A DNA stretch of 64,000 nucleotides from Chlorobiota bacterium (lineage in GTDB: Bacteria > Bacteroidota > Chlorobiia > Chlorobiales > Chlorobiaceae), in the NCBI GenBank assembly GCA_016868665.1, contig VGGK01000007.1:1-64000 (forward strand). Reading direction: 5' to 3'. Under the pieces are notes generated by a model. The model did not search any database. It was given only the letters and a program-made list of their open reading frames with translations, and was not told the DNA's origin. Of this stretch, positions 8,695 to 18,590 are shown piece by piece (position 1 is the first letter of the stretch; each line of letters begins with the position of its first letter). Made by a program: the position numbers and the translations under genes.

Positions 8695-11562
8695 CTAAAC
8701 CGGCCGGATCTGCCGGTCGAAAGGCGCATGACTCATTTCGAGTTTCAGGAACCTTCCGGTATGGGAGCGATCGATTCCGGCAATGACCGCCGGGGGGCCT
8801 TCGGCTGTCAGCCTGCCGCCGCCGCTGCCTCCCTCGGGTCCGAGATCGATGATCCAGTCGCTGTTTCTGACAATATCGAGGTTGTGTTCGATGATAATGA
8901 CCGTATTGCCCTTGTCGACAAGTTTTCGCAGTACCTCGAGAAGGTGCTGGATATCCTGGAAATGCAGGCCGGTGGTCGGTTCGTCGAGAATATAGAGCGT
9001 TCTGCCGGTCTGGATTTTTGCAAGTTCTGCGGAAAGCTTGATACGCTGCGCCTCGCCTCCCGAAAGCAGCGGCGAGGGCTGTCCGAGCTTGAGGTAGCCG
9101 AGTCCGACGCTTTCCATGGTCGAGAGGATGCGTCGGATGCGCGGAAAATCTTCGAAAAAAAACGAAGCCTCCTCGACAGGCATTTCAAGCACGTCGGCGA
9201 TCGACCTGCCCTTGTATTTAACCTGCAGGGTTTCGCGATTGTACCGATAGCCTTTGCAGTTCTCGCACGGCACATAGACATCGGGCAGAAAGTTCATTTC
9301 GATCTTCATGGTGCCCGCACCCTGGCAGACCTCGCACCGTCCCCCCTTGACATTGAAGCTGAACCGGCCGGCCTTGTAGCCGCGTATCTGCGCTTCGGGC
9401 AAACGGGTGAAAAAATCGCGGATGAAGGTGAACGCTCCCGTATAGGTAGCCGGATTGGAGCGCGGCGTGCGTCCTATAGGGGTCTGATCGACGCTCACCA
9501 CTTTATCGATCAGCTCGATGCCCTCGATTGCGGCATACGGCTGGCTGACGAGCTTCGAACGGTAGAAATGACGGGCAAGCACCGGGTAGAGGGTTTCATT
9601 GATCAGCGTCGATTTTCCGGAGCCGCTCACGCCGGTAACGGCGACGAGCGAACCGAGCGGAAATCTTACGTCGATATTCTGCAGGTTGTTGCCGCAGCAT
9701 CCCCGCAAGGTGAGCCATCCGGGTTCTTTCGCCACCCGGGGCTTTTCGTGTTCGAAAGAAACTGTTTTTCTGCCCGAGAGATACGCTGCGGTAAGGGAAT
9801 CGTCGCCAAGCTCCGAAGCCGGGCCTTTTGCAACGATCCTGCCGCCATGTTCTCCCGCGCCGGGTCCGAGATCGACGATTTCGTCGGCAACGAGCATGGT
9901 GTCCCTGTCGTGTTCAACGACGAGCACGGTGTTGCCGATGTCGCGGAGCTGCTGCAGCGATGCGATAAGCTTGTGGTTATCCCGCTGGTGCAGGCCTATG
10001 CTCGGTTCGTCGAGCACATAGAGCACTCCGCTCAGCCGGGAGCCCAGCTGTGAGGCCAGACGGATGCGCTGCGCTTCGCCTCCCGAAAGCGTGCGAGCGC
10101 TGCGACAGAGAGTAAGATAGCCGAGTCCGACATCGAGCAGGAACTCGATACGCTTGGTGATTTCGTGCAGCACGGGCAAAGCGATCAGCTTTTCCCTGTC
10201 GCTGAGCCGTTCAGGAAGATCCCTGAAAAAAACAAGCGAATCCGGCAGAGGAAGCGACTCGGCTTCGGCAATGTTCAATCCGTCGACTTTCACATGCAGG
10301 CTCTCCTGCCTCAGGCGCGCCCCCTTGCAGACCGGGCAGGGCTGATGCGACATGAAGCTCTCGCTCCACTCCCGTATTCTTGCCGAGCTGCTGTTGCGGC
10401 GCATTTCCTCCACATAAGGCAGGGCGCCCTGGAACATCTGCGGATAACGGTGTTCCTTGCCGGCATAGGCATACGCCACGTCGAAGGTGCGGCTGCCGGA
10501 ACCCAGCAGCAGGATACCGAGCGCCGTCGGAGGAATCTCGGAAACCGGAGTATCGAGCGTAAAGCCGAACTCCCGGGCGATAGCCTTGACGATCTGCCAC
10601 AGGTTTCTCTTGCCGGGTTTGCCGAAAGGCTCGATTGCTCCCTGATTCAGCGAAAGTGAGGGATCGGGCACCATCAGGTCGGTCGAGAGCTGCATCAGTT
10701 CGCCCAGACCGTTGCACTCCGGACAGGCGCCGTAAGGGGAGTTGAAGCTGAAATGATTAGGGGCAAGCGTATCGACAGGCACCGAACCGTCCGAGTATGC
10801 ATATTGCGTGCTGAAAAAAAGCTCCTTTCCTTCGCCCTCCAGCGGAAGGCAGATCACCGACGAACGATGTTCCGACATCCCGACAGCCATATCGACGGCC
10901 TGCCGCAGCCGTTCCCCGCTGTCCGGCCCTGTCACCAGCCGGTCGACAACCAGTTCGATGGTATGCGTTTTGTAGCGTTCGAGCTGCATATTCTTTTCCA
11001 TCATCTGTTCCTCGCCGTCGATGCGAACCCGCAGGAACCCTTTCAGCAGCAGCCGTTCGAACAGTTCGCGATAGTGTCCCTTGCGTCCCGTGACAAGCGG
11101 AGAGAGAATTGCGATCTTCGATCCTTCGGGAAGCGACATGATCGTTTCGACGATGCTCTCCCGGGACTGCTTCTGCAGCATCTGTCCGGTAACCGGATCG
11201 AATCTTCTTCCGATCTTCGCATAGAGCAGCCGGATGAAATCGTGTATTTCCGTAATAGTGCCCACCGTTGATCGGGGTGAGCGGCTGGTACTCTTCTGGT
11301 CGATGGCGATAACCGGAGAGAGCCCTTCAATGAAATCCACATCGGGCCGTTCGATATTGCCGATAAACTGCCGTGCATAAGGCGAAAGCGTTTCCATGAA
11401 CCGCCGCTGGCCTTCGGCGAAAATCGTATCGAAAGCAAGGCTCGACTTTCCTGATCCCGATATGCCGGTAATCACCACGAAACGGTTCCTCGGTATGTCG
11501 AGCGAAATATTTTTCAGATTGTGGACACGGGCTCCTCTGATGGATATATAACTGAATTCCAT
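8695..11562 (-). CDS. uvrA: Excinuclease ABC subunit A (first paralogue)
   Basis: 955-residue DNA damage-recognition ATPase of nucleotide excision repair. Two ABC modules are present, with Walker A motifs GISGSGKSS and GVSGSGKST and signature segments LSGGEAQRI in both halves. Zinc-binding pairs appear as [17 protein letters not shown] in the first half and [16 protein letters not shown] in the second. I choose the ATG at 11560-11562 ([18 protein letters not shown]), which matches the usual start. The reading frame stays open for 32 more codons to 11658, but those residues lack UvrA character. A second UvrA is encoded at 53418-56276. Confidence 0.95.
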   Translation of the reverse strand: MEFSYISIRGARVHNLKNISLDIPRNRFVVITGISGSGKSSLAFDTIFAEGQRRFMETLSPYARQFIGNIERPDVDFIEGLSPVIAIDQKSTSRSPRSTVGTITEIHDFIRLLYAKIGRRFDPVTGQMLQKQSRESIVETIMSLPEGSKIAILSPLVTGRKGHYRELFERLLLKGFLRVRIDGEEQMMEKNMQLERYKTHTIELVVDRLVTGPDSGERLRQAVDMAVGMSEHRSSVICLPLEGEGKELFFSTQYAYSDGSVPVDTLAPNHFSFNSPYGACPECNGLGELMQLSTDLMVPDPSLSLNQGAIEPFGKPGKRNLWQIVKAIAREFGFTLDTPVSEIPPTALGILLLGSGSRTFDVAYAYAGKEHRYPQMFQGALPYVEEMRRNSSSARIREWSESFMSHQPCPVCKGARLRQESLHVKVDGLNIAEAESLPLPDSLVFFRDLPERLSDREKLIALPVLHEITKRIEFLLDVGLGYLTLCRSARTLSGGEAQRIRLASQLGSRLSGVLYVLDEPSIGLHQRDNHKLIASLQQLRDIGNTVLVVEHDRDTMLVADEIVDLGPGAGEHGGRIVAKGPASELGDDSLTAAYLSGRKTVSFEHEKPRVAKEPGWLTLRGCCGNNLQNIDVRFPLGSLVAVTGVSGSGKSTLINETLYPVLARHFYRSKLVSQPYAAIEGIELIDKVVSVDQTPIGRTPRSNPATYTGAFTFIRDFFTRLPEAQIRGYKAGRFSFNVKGGRCEVCQGAGTMKIEMNFLPDVYVPCENCKGYRYNRETLQVKYKGRSIADVLEMPVEEASFFFEDFPRIRRILSTMESVGLGYLKLGQPSPLLSGGEAQRIKLSAELAKIQTGRTLYILDEPTTGLHFQDIQHLLEVLRKLVDKGNTVIIIEHNLDIVRNSDWIIDLGPEGGSGGGRLTAEGPPAVIAGIDRSHTGRFLKLEMSHAPFDRQIRPV

Positions 11563-11884
11563 TGATCTGCGGCACTTCTGTCGGGAAAAAAAATCTGTGT
11601 ACTCAATTATAGCGATTTGGCGGCTGAATTCCTGTTCGGGGAGAGCGCTTTCACGCATTAACCCGGAATAACGGTCTTCGGGTAATGATGGTTTCCCCTT
11701 TTTCAGGAATTTGTGAAAACCCGATTCAGCCTCTATATTCCCGACTTCCGGTATTGACCGGAATTACTGCGAACATCCGATGAACACAACAGGGTTTCTC
11801 CGCAATCGTCATAACCGACCGGCGCGGCCCTCATGGCTGCCAAAAGGTTTCGGAGTCGCCCATAACCTGAAAACAGGAATGACC
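11563..11884. other. Intergenic region between uvrA and the four-cysteine protein
   Basis: About 320 bp separating two divergently transcribed genes, so it should carry both promoters. I see no tRNA or convincing ORF. A small hairpin (TTCCGGT, loop ATTG, ACCGGAA) lies at 11746-11763. No T-tract follows it, so it is not a clear terminator. An open frame from 11780 runs into the downstream gene, but its first 35 codons look non-coding. Confidence 0.4.
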
Positions 11885-12052
11885 ATGATCTATCAGAAAC
11901 AGGCGGAAAAAGGCAAACAGTGTCAGGACTGCCAGAGTTTTATCGTCAGCGCGGACAACCCGTCAGAAGGGATCTGCAACGGAAACAACGTTCTTGCCGA
12001 AGGCGGCTGCATGTTCTTCAAGAGAAAGGAAGAGAGTGCGGAGCAGCAATAA
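11885..12052 (+). CDS. Small four-cysteine protein, HiPIP-like spacing
   Basis: 55 residues. An AGGA motif sits about 7 nt upstream of the chosen ATG (11885). Another in-frame ATG at 11879 overlaps that spacing. The protein has four cysteines in the pattern C-x2-C-x13-C-x10-C (KQCQDCQSF, EGICNG, EGGCMFFK). The CxxCxxF start and the GGCxxF end resemble high-potential iron-sulfur proteins, which are small periplasmic electron carriers. Here there is no export signal and the chain is shorter than most HiPIPs. A [4Fe-4S] cluster or a structural zinc site are both possible. It is a real but minimal gene by codon bias and SD. Confidence 0.7.
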   Translation: MIYQKQAEKGKQCQDCQSFIVSADNPSEGICNGNNVLAEGGCMFFKRKEESAEQQ

Positions 12053-12121
12053 CCGACAGTGCCTCAGCGGTTTGCGGGATACTCTGGAAGTCAGGAAGCC
12101 GCCGATCAACATCTTCTGAAA

Positions 12122-12155
12122 GCAGACAAGGCGACCCGATGGTCGCCTTGTCTGC
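12122..12155. terminator. Bidirectional hairpin terminator
   Basis: Perfect 15-bp inverted repeat (12122-12136 with 12141-12155) closing a 4-nt loop, CGAT. It lies between the convergent four-cysteine gene and ppdK. The flanks are only moderately T-rich (TTTC on the minus strand, ATAAGAAAAG on the plus strand), so it may act by stem strength alone. Confidence 0.75.
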
Positions 12156-12175
12156 ATAAGAAAAGAAAAACGGGT

Positions 12176-14926
12176 TCAGTCCTGCAGCGCTGCCCTTGCC
12201 GCCGCAAGGCGCGCGATAGGCACGCGAAAAGGGCTGCATGAAACGTAATTCAGGCCGGTATTGTGGCAGAACCTTATCGAGGCCGGATCGCCGCCGTGTT
12301 CGCCGCAGATGCCGAGCTTCAGGTCCGGCTTTACCGAACGGCCCGCGCTGGCCGACAGGGCGACCAGCCGGCCCACTCCCTCAATGTCGATAGACTCGAA
12401 CGGGCTGCGGGGGAAAATGTCCTGCTGCTGGTATGCCGGCAGGAACTGGCCCGAGTCGTCGCGGCTCATGCCGAGGCCCATCTGGGTGAGGTCGTTGGTG
12501 CCATAGCTGAAGAAATCCGCGGCTTTTGCGATTTCTGCGGAAGTGATGGCTGCCCGCGGCACTTCGATCATGGTGCCGACGAGGTATCTGACGCCGGTAC
12601 CCTGTTCGGCGATCACGCTCCTTGCGGTCTTGTGGATGATCTCCGCAGTCAGTTCAAGTTCCTTTACCGTCGATACCAGCGGCACCATGATTTCGGGAAC
12701 AACTTCATTCCCCTCTTTTTTCAGGCGGCAGGCGGCTTCGATGATTGCTCGAACCTGCATGACAGTGATTTCCGGGTGCAGGATGCCGAGCCGGCAGCCG
12801 CGCAGGCCGAGCATCGGGTTGAATTCGTGCAGGTCTTCGATCCGTCGGTTCACCACCTCCGCCGTTTTACCGATTCTTGCGGCAAGGTCGGTGATTTCGT
12901 TCTCCGTTTGAGGCAGGAACTCGTGCAGGGGCGGATCGAGCAGCCTGATGGTGACCGGTCGCGAACCCATGGTTCTGAAAAGACCGTAGAAGTCTTCGCG
13001 CTGGTAAGGCAGCAGCTTGTCGAGAGCGGCTTTACGGCCTGCGATGTCCTCGGCAAGGATCATCTCGCGCATGGCATGGATCCTCTCGCCGCCGAAGAAC
13101 ATGTGTTCGGTGCGGCAGAGACCGATCCCTTCGGCTCCGAAGGCGATGGCATTTTCAGCCTGATCCGGCTGGTCGGCGTTGGTGCGGATGTCGAGCTTGC
13201 GGTAGCGGTCGGCCCACTCCATCAGCCGGTTGTAGATGGCCCATGCCGGTGCATCTTCCGGATTCAGGCTTTTGTCGATCAGCACCTCGATGATTTCCGA
13301 GTTTTTGGTCGGCACCTTTCCGGCAATCACCTCACCGGTGCTGCCGTCTATGGAGATGTAATCGCCCTCCCTGAGTACCAGATCGCTTCCTTCGACATGC
13401 ATTTCGGCTTTTTTGTAGTCGATGGAGAGCGCGCCGCATCCTGCCACGCAGACCTTGCCCATCTGGCGGGCGACGAGAGCGGCGTGTGAAGTCATTCCTC
13501 CGCGTTCGGTCAGAATTCCTTCGGAAACCGACATCCCCCTGATGTCCTCGGGCGAAGTCTCGATACGTACGAGAATGACCGGCTCTCCCCGTTTGTCGGC
13601 ATCCACCGCATCGGCGGTATTGAAGCAGATGCGGCCTGTCGCGGCTCCCGGACCTGCGTTGAGGCCGGTTGCGAGCAGGCGGCCTTCATCGATGGCCAGC
13701 TGTTTCTCCTTCAGGTCGAACACCGGCCTGAGCAGCTGGTTGAGCTGTTCGGGTTCGATGCGCATGATAGCCTCTTTCTCGTCGATCAGGCCTTCGTTGA
13801 CCATATCGACGGCGATTTTGATTGCAGCTGCGCCGGTGCGTTTTCCGACTCGGCACTGCAGCATGAAAAGCTTGTCGCTCTCTATCGTGAACTCGATGTC
13901 CATCATATCCCGATAGTGCTTTTCGAGAATGGTTCGGATAACTTCGAGCTGGGCGTATATTTTGGGATTATCCTGCTTGAGCTGCTCGATTTTCAGAGGG
14001 GTTCTGATGCCGGCGACCACATCCTCTCCCTGGGCGTTCATGAGGAACTCTCCGTAGAAGATATCCTCGCCGGTTGCCGCATCGCGGGTGAAAGCCACGC
14101 CGGTGCCGCAGTCGGTGCCCATGTTGCCGAATACCATGGCCTGTACGTTGCATGCCGTACCCCAGTAGCCGGGGATGTGGTTGAGTTTGCGGTAAACGAT
14201 AGCGCGTTCGTTGTTCCAGCTGCTGAACACCGCGCCGATTGCGCCCCGGAGCTGTTCGTAAGGATCTTCGGGAAAGGCTCTGCCTGTTTTTTCAAGGATG
14301 GCCGCTTTATAGAGGCTCACCAGATCTTTGAGATCGTCGACGGAAAACTCGGTATCGAGCCTGATGCCGCGCTCGTGTTTTTTCGCTTCGAGGATGGCTT
14401 CGAAAGGATCGACCTGTTTTTTATCGGCAGGCTTCAGCTCCAGCACCACGTCGCCGTACATCTGCACGAAACGGCGGTAGCAGTCCCATGCGAAACGGGG
14501 GTTTCCCGACCTGCACGCAAGGCCTTCTACCGTTTCGCTGTTGAGGCCGAGGTTGAGGATGGTATCCATCATGCCGGGCATGGAGGCCCTGGATCCTGAA
14601 CGCACCGAGACAAGGAGCGGATTATCCGGATCGCCGAACTTTTTGCCCAGCGTAGCTTCAATTCTGGCGAGAGCGAGGGGAATATCCTCTTCGAACAGGC
14701 CGGCCGGGTAAGTTTTTCCATGGTCATAGAACCATGTGCACACTTCGGTGGAAATGGTGAAGCCGGGAGGAACGGGCAGACCGATATTGGCCATTTCCGC
14801 AAGGTTGGCGCCTTTGCCTCCGAGAAGGTTTTTCATTGACGCGTCGCCTTCGGCGCGTCCTCCGGAAAAACTGTAGATGTACTTTCTGGCGTTGCTCGAT
14901 GTTGTTCTGCTGTCTGGCGCACTCAT
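12176..14926 (-). CDS. ppdK: Pyruvate, phosphate dikinase
   Basis: 916-residue enzyme that makes phosphoenolpyruvate from pyruvate, ATP and phosphate. In an organism fixing carbon by the reductive TCA cycle this is the entry to gluconeogenesis. The N-terminal ATP-grasp part opens with [10 protein letters not shown] and [10 protein letters not shown]. The central phospho-histidine loop is [16 protein letters not shown]. The C-terminal PEP/pyruvate TIM barrel includes [16 protein letters not shown] and the catalytic region [10 protein letters not shown]. The length is near the family norm of about 880-900. The first about 20 residues are a variable tail. Confidence 0.97.
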   Translation of the reverse strand: MSAPDSRTTSSNARKYIYSFSGGRAEGDASMKNLLGGKGANLAEMANIGLPVPPGFTISTEVCTWFYDHGKTYPAGLFEEDIPLALARIEATLGKKFGDPDNPLLVSVRSGSRASMPGMMDTILNLGLNSETVEGLACRSGNPRFAWDCYRRFVQMYGDVVLELKPADKKQVDPFEAILEAKKHERGIRLDTEFSVDDLKDLVSLYKAAILEKTGRAFPEDPYEQLRGAIGAVFSSWNNERAIVYRKLNHIPGYWGTACNVQAMVFGNMGTDCGTGVAFTRDAATGEDIFYGEFLMNAQGEDVVAGIRTPLKIEQLKQDNPKIYAQLEVIRTILEKHYRDMMDIEFTIESDKLFMLQCRVGKRTGAAAIKIAVDMVNEGLIDEKEAIMRIEPEQLNQLLRPVFDLKEKQLAIDEGRLLATGLNAGPGAATGRICFNTADAVDADKRGEPVILVRIETSPEDIRGMSVSEGILTERGGMTSHAALVARQMGKVCVAGCGALSIDYKKAEMHVEGSDLVLREGDYISIDGSTGEVIAGKVPTKNSEIIEVLIDKSLNPEDAPAWAIYNRLMEWADRYRKLDIRTNADQPDQAENAIAFGAEGIGLCRTEHMFFGGERIHAMREMILAEDIAGRKAALDKLLPYQREDFYGLFRTMGSRPVTIRLLDPPLHEFLPQTENEITDLAARIGKTAEVVNRRIEDLHEFNPMLGLRGCRLGILHPEITVMQVRAIIEAACRLKKEGNEVVPEIMVPLVSTVKELELTAEIIHKTARSVIAEQGTGVRYLVGTMIEVPRAAITSAEIAKAADFFSYGTNDLTQMGLGMSRDDSGQFLPAYQQQDIFPRSPFESIDIEGVGRLVALSASAGRSVKPDLKLGICGEHGGDPASIRFCHNTGLNYVSCSPFRVPIARLAAARAALQD

Positions 14927-14986
14927 GGATTTCTTGTTGTGAAATTGTTATTTTGGGATTGAATCAAGTGAAAATTGAAAAACGCA

Positions 14987-15022
14987 CATCACAGGGTACC
15001 GATGTCGGTGCCTGCGGTGATG
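14987..15022 (+). promoter_or_regulatory. Leader hairpin 1 upstream of the permease gene
   Basis: CATCAC at 14987-14992 pairs with GTGATG at 15017-15022. Inside, the ACCGA/TCGGT arms extend the stem with small interruptions, giving a compact 36-nt hairpin. It lies about 55 nt before the permease ATG, within the likely 5' leader. No known riboswitch class matched by eye. Confidence 0.4.
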
Positions 15023-15047
15023 TAACAATTATAAACAACCAATATAA

Positions 15048-15078
15048 CATCGGCGCCTGATATTTTCATGCGCCGATG
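15048..15078 (+). promoter_or_regulatory. Leader hairpin 2 covering the permease start codon
   Basis: Perfect 9-bp inverted repeat CATCGGCGC (15048-15056) and GCGCCGATG (15070-15078) with a 13-nt loop. The right arm includes the ATG at 15076-15078. If that codon is the true start, the hairpin would hide it from ribosomes. An internal ATG at 15091 is free of the hairpin. Confidence 0.5.
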
Positions 15079-15972
15079 AAAGCATTCGCCATGGGTCTGG
15101 AGCTTATCATCATTCTGCAGCAGATAGTGCGCATCGCGGTGCCCTATGTGCTGACTTCGGTCGGCGCATCGTTTTCCGAGCGCGGCGGCGTGGTCAACCT
15201 CGCGCTCGAAGGGATGATTCTTGCCGGTGCGTTCGGTGCCGCCGTCGGACAGCATCTTGCCGGTTCTGCCGCTGCCGGACTCGCTCTGGCAGTTGCCGGC
15301 GGTCTTGCTGTTGCGCTGCTGCATGCATTCGTCTGCGTCACCATGAAAGCCGACCAGATCGTTTCGGGCATCGCCATCAACATTCTCGTGATGGGCGCAA
15401 CCCGTTTCGCATCAGGCATTCTGTTCGGAAGCGCCATGAACTCGCCAAGAATCGCCGGCATCGAGGCGTCGTCGATATTCCTCGACCCGCTTTTTCTTGC
15501 CGCGGTCATTTCGGTTGCCGCCGGGCAGTTCATCATGTTCAGGACGCCATTCGGTCTCAGGCTTCGCGCAACCGGTGAAAGCGCCGCGACCGCCGACTCC
15601 GCTGGAATCAGGGTCGGTGCCATGCGTTATGGCGGAGTTGCCATCTCGGGAGTCCTTGCCGCTCTTGCAGGAGCTTTTCTGGCATTTCAGCAGCACTCTT
15701 TCAGCGAAGGCATGTCGGGCGGCCGAGGCTATATCGCCCTTGCGGCCATGATCATCGGCCAGTGGAATCCTGCAGGCGCCGCGCTTGCAAGCCTGATGTT
15801 CGCCTCGGCCGAAGCCGCCGAAATGTGGCTGCAGAGCGGTCTTCTGCCTTCCCGGCTCGTGCAGTCTCTGCCCTATGTGATAACCCTGCTGGTGCTTGCA
15901 GGATTTGTCGGCAGATCGGTCGCGCCTCGCGAAGCCGGCATCCCGTACAATAAAGGGCGAGGCTCAGAGTAA
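15076..15972 (+). CDS. Nucleoside-type ABC transporter permease (BPD_transp_2)
   Basis: 298-residue integral membrane protein with about eight to nine hydrophobic spans. The family signature SERGGVVNLALEGMILAGAF near residue 35 is that of the YufQ/BmpC-type purine nucleoside importers, as is the later GLRLRATGESAATADSAGI loop. Such importers normally need a second permease, an ATPase and a lipoprotein. None of these is encoded nearby, so partners must lie elsewhere if the system works. The start could be 15076 or the ATG at 15091. The gene overlaps the convergent elbB end by 9 bp. Confidence 0.85.
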   Translation: MKAFAMGLELIIILQQIVRIAVPYVLTSVGASFSERGGVVNLALEGMILAGAFGAAVGQHLAGSAAAGLALAVAGGLAVALLHAFVCVTMKADQIVSGIAINILVMGATRFASGILFGSAMNSPRIAGIEASSIFLDPLFLAAVISVAAGQFIMFRTPFGLRLRATGESAATADSAGIRVGAMRYGGVAISGVLAALAGAFLAFQQHSFSEGMSGGRGYIALAAMIIGQWNPAGAALASLMFASAEAAEMWLQSGLLPSRLVQSLPYVITLLVLAGFVGRSVAPREAGIPYNKGRGSE

Positions 15973-16620
15973 GCTCATGATATCGGCGATCAGTTTGTCG
16001 ATGCCTTTCGCGACCTCTCCGATTGAAGGCCCGAGCATATAGGCCGGCGTACTGACCACGCGGCATCTTGAACTGACCACCGTGTTCCACACCGGACAAT
16101 CGATATGTTTCGCGCCGAGCTTTTCGATCGCTTGAGCAGTATCCCGGTCGTTACCGATGGTCAGCTCCACCTGCTTGTCGCCGAGCACCTTTGCGGCAAT
16201 TGCCGGAGCGATGCAGATGAAGCCGAGCGGCTTGCCGGCCTCGTAGCAGGTGCGGATAATGTCGGCTACCTCGGCATTGACCTCGCACTCCGCCCCTTTG
16301 AAGGCGAAGTCGCTGAGGTTCTTTGCTGCTCCGTACCCTCCCGGCAGCACAAGCGCGTCGAGGGAATCGATATCCGCCGTGCCTAGAGCACAGACGTCTC
16401 CCCTGGCGATGCGGGCCGACTCCGCAAGCACGTTCCGGGTTTCGCCGGCAGCTGCTTCGCCGGTCAGGTGATTGACTACATGGTGCTGCTCGATGTCCGG
16501 GGCCATGCAGACCGCTTCTGCGCCAGCACGGTCGATGGCAAGCAGGGTAAGCACGGTTTCCTGGATTTCCGCGCCGTCGAGAAATCCGCACCCCGAAAGG
16601 ATGACGCCTATTTTTTTCAT
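15964..16620 (-). CDS. elbB: ElbB/DJ-1-PfpI family glyoxalase-like protein
   Basis: 218 residues from the ATG at 16618-16620 (MKKIGVILSGCGFLDGAEI). The open frame extends further upstream, but those 86 codons have no family resemblance. The nucleophile-elbow region LGFICIAPA holds the conserved cysteine of the class I amidotransferase/DJ-1 fold, and GGYGAAKNLSDFA is a typical ElbB loop. E. coli ElbB (isoprenoid biosynthesis protein with low glyoxalase activity) has the same length and opening. The physiological role is not settled for the family. Confidence 0.9.
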   Translation of the reverse strand: MKKIGVILSGCGFLDGAEIQETVLTLLAIDRAGAEAVCMAPDIEQHHVVNHLTGEAAAGETRNVLAESARIARGDVCALGTADIDSLDALVLPGGYGAAKNLSDFAFKGAECEVNAEVADIIRTCYEAGKPLGFICIAPAIAAKVLGDKQVELTIGNDRDTAQAIEKLGAKHIDCPVWNTVVSSRCRVVSTPAYMLGPSIGEVAKGIDKLIADIMSLL

Positions 16621-16738
16621 AGCGGTATGGTCGATTGTTGAAAGGTAAACCGTTTTGGAAGGACTACAGAAAAAAGTATCATGCCGGTAATTAAAAAACA
16701 ACGCTTTCTTGCCGTTAATCCCCTTGAAAAACGCTTGT

Positions 16739-17401
16739 ATGCGCATTGAACGATCACTGCGGGCCAGGGCTTTTTTCCGCATCTTCCTGCTTCTGACCCT
16801 TGTGTTTTCTGCCTCCTGTTCGCAAAGGCAGGAACAGAATCTGGTTAAGATAGGCTCCCGGATCTGGTCGGGCCGCAATCTCGACGTCGATCGCTATCGC
16901 AACGGCGACCCCGTCCGTCATGCCCAAACCGAAGCCGAGTGGCATGATGCAGCCTCGAAACAGGAAGGAGCCTGGTGCTGGTACGACGGCGACGCCATGA
17001 ACGGCAGTAAGTACGGAAAGCTCTACAACTGGCATGCCGTCAACGACAGAAGGGGATTGGCCCCTGCGGGATGGCATATTCCTTCGGATGATGAATGGCA
17101 GCAGCTTGTCGAATCGCTTGGCGGCAATGCCGTTGCAGGCGCTCCGATGAAAAAAACCTCCTCATGGAATGCTTCCGGCGCATCGGCTTCGCAAAGCAGC
17201 GGCTTCGATGCGCTTCCCTCGGGCAGCCGCAACTGCCTCGGCGGTTTTTTCGCCCTCGGTCGGGACGCTTATTTCTGGTCGTCCACCCCTTCAGGCGGGT
17301 ACGAAGCCTGGAATCGCGAAATCGGCAGCCGGAACGACGGCGTTCGGCGTGTCAGCGTCGGCAGGAGCCTCGGTTTCTCCGTAAGGTGCGTCAGGGATTG
17401 A
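16739..17401 (+). CDS. FISUMP-domain lipoprotein (first of two)
   Basis: 220 residues from the ATG at 16739 (MRIERSLRARAFF); an upstream in-frame ATG at 16709 is an alternative. A basic n-region, hydrophobic stretch and lipobox-like VFSASC predict a lipid-anchored exported protein. The rest is a Fibrobacter-succinogenes-major-paralogous (FISUMP) domain, recognised by KYGKLYNWHAVND, GWHIPSDDEWQQLVE, YFWSSTP and a C-terminal SVRCVRD. The function of this domain is unknown; it is common on the surface of Bacteroidetes, Fibrobacteres and Chlorobi. A paralogue is encoded at 37158-37826. Confidence 0.88.
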   Translation: MRIERSLRARAFFRIFLLLTLVFSASCSQRQEQNLVKIGSRIWSGRNLDVDRYRNGDPVRHAQTEAEWHDAASKQEGAWCWYDGDAMNGSKYGKLYNWHAVNDRRGLAPAGWHIPSDDEWQQLVESLGGNAVAGAPMKKTSSWNASGASASQSSGFDALPSGSRNCLGGFFALGRDAYFWSSTPSGGYEAWNREIGSRNDGVRRVSVGRSLGFSVRCVRD

Positions 17402-17424
17402 GTGTGCCCTGATCAGGGAGCGCT

Positions 17425-17997
17425 TCAGTAAAGCCAGGGAATGAATTTCTTCACTTTCATTGCGTACTCCCGGTACTCCGGGTGACGCAGGGTAAGCCAC
17501 GCTTCTTCTTTCGATGCCTTGTAATTGAAAAAGAGGAATGCGATGATAAAAAGAAACAGGTGCGAGAGGCTGAGTGCAAAGACAGCCCATCCGAACGCAG
17601 CGAAAAGCTGGCTGCTGTAAAGCGGATGACGGACAAGCCCGTAGATGCCGGTCGTGACCAGCCGGTTATGATCGACCGGATAGGGGAGCGGAGTGAGAAA
17701 CTCCCTGATACGGTGGGACCCGAAGCCGCCGAGAGCCAGAGCCGTCGCCCAGAAGAGCGCGAGCACAGGCCATCGCACCAGCGAGGAGTCGCCGAAAAAA
17801 GCGGTTTCGCCGAGGTCGGGCCAGACAGGTATAACGATGAACGCAGCCAGAAGAAGGAACTGCAGCACCACAAGATATTCTCCGCGCGATCCTTTCGACG
17901 GGAGGTTTTCTTTACAGGTCAAAGCTGAAAAAATCAGTTTAAAAAAGCTACTTTTATGTAGTATTTGAGGTCTGATCCGGCGATTATTTCCGGCCAT
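17425..17997 (-). CDS. Isoprenylcysteine methyltransferase-like membrane protein
   Basis: 190 residues from the ATG at 17995-17997. Several hydrophobic spans precede the signature VTTGIYGLVRHPLYSSQL and a C-terminal KEEAWLTLRHPEYREYAM. This pattern marks the ICMT/PEMT-like phospholipid or isoprenyl methyltransferase superfamily, which uses S-adenosylmethionine. The bacterial substrate is unknown. The first 40 residues look unlike coding sequence, and a TTG at the LTCKEN position is a possible later start. Its upstream region is shared with the divergent isochorismatase-family gene. Confidence 0.8.
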   Translation of the reverse strand: MAGNNRRIRPQILHKSSFFKLIFSALTCKENLPSKGSRGEYLVVLQFLLLAAFIVIPVWPDLGETAFFGDSSLVRWPVLALFWATALALGGFGSHRIREFLTPLPYPVDHNRLVTTGIYGLVRHPLYSSQLFAAFGWAVFALSLSHLFLFIIAFLFFNYKASKEEAWLTLRHPEYREYAMKVKKFIPWLY

Positions 17998-18037
17998 GCC
18001 GTTATTATTTATCAATACCAAACCATTCAGATGCACC

Positions 18038-18580
18038 ATGATCGTTCCAAGTGAGACCCTCCTGCTGCTGATCGACATACAGGGAAAGCTTGCGCAAAGC
18101 GTCTGCCAGCCGGAACTGGTGGAGCGCAATATACAAAAACTCATCAGGGCCTGCGGTATTCTCGATGTTCCCGTGCTCTATACCGAGCAGTATCCGAAAG
18201 GCCTCGGCGCGACGGTCGCTCCTCTCAAAGAGCTTCTTGGCGATCTCGAACCGGTAGAAAAAATCACCTTCAGCTGCTGTGCAGCAGAATCGTTCATGAA
18301 ACAGCTGCGTCTGTTCAATCGCAATGACATTCTCGTTGCCGGCATGGAAACGCATGTCTGCGTCTACCAGACCTCCGTCGAACTCCTCGAATTCGGCTAC
18401 AATGTCCATCTCGTGACCGATGCGGTTTCTTCGAGAACCCCGGAAAACCGCGATATCGGCATCCGCTGCATCGAAAAGGCGGGAGGCAGCCTCACCAGCA
18501 CCGAGATGGCTATTTTCGAACTGCTGCGCATTGCCGAAGGCGAGCGCTTCAAGGTCATTTCGAAAATCGTCAAGGAGTGA
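18038..18580 (+). CDS. Isochorismatase-family cysteine hydrolase
   Basis: 180 residues. The catalytic triad of the family is visible: the aspartate in LLLLIDIQGK, the lysine in VEKITFSC and the cysteine in GMETHVCVYQT, followed by the usual non-proline turn. YcaC-like or nicotinamidase-like hydrolases have this length. The exact substrate is not predictable. I start at ATG 18038 (MIVPSETLLLL), because the open frame upstream lacks similarity and would overlap the divergent neighbour. Confidence 0.88.
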   Translation: MIVPSETLLLLIDIQGKLAQSVCQPELVERNIQKLIRACGILDVPVLYTEQYPKGLGATVAPLKELLGDLEPVEKITFSCCAAESFMKQLRLFNRNDILVAGMETHVCVYQTSVELLEFGYNVHLVTDAVSSRTPENRDIGIRCIEKAGGSLTSTEMAIFELLRIAEGERFKVISKIVKE

Positions 18581-18590
18581 TTGTCGCCAA

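Noticed and set aside
8611-10053. A 480-codon plus-strand frame antisense to uvrA
   Set aside because: Opposite strong UvrA motifs; no protein family features.
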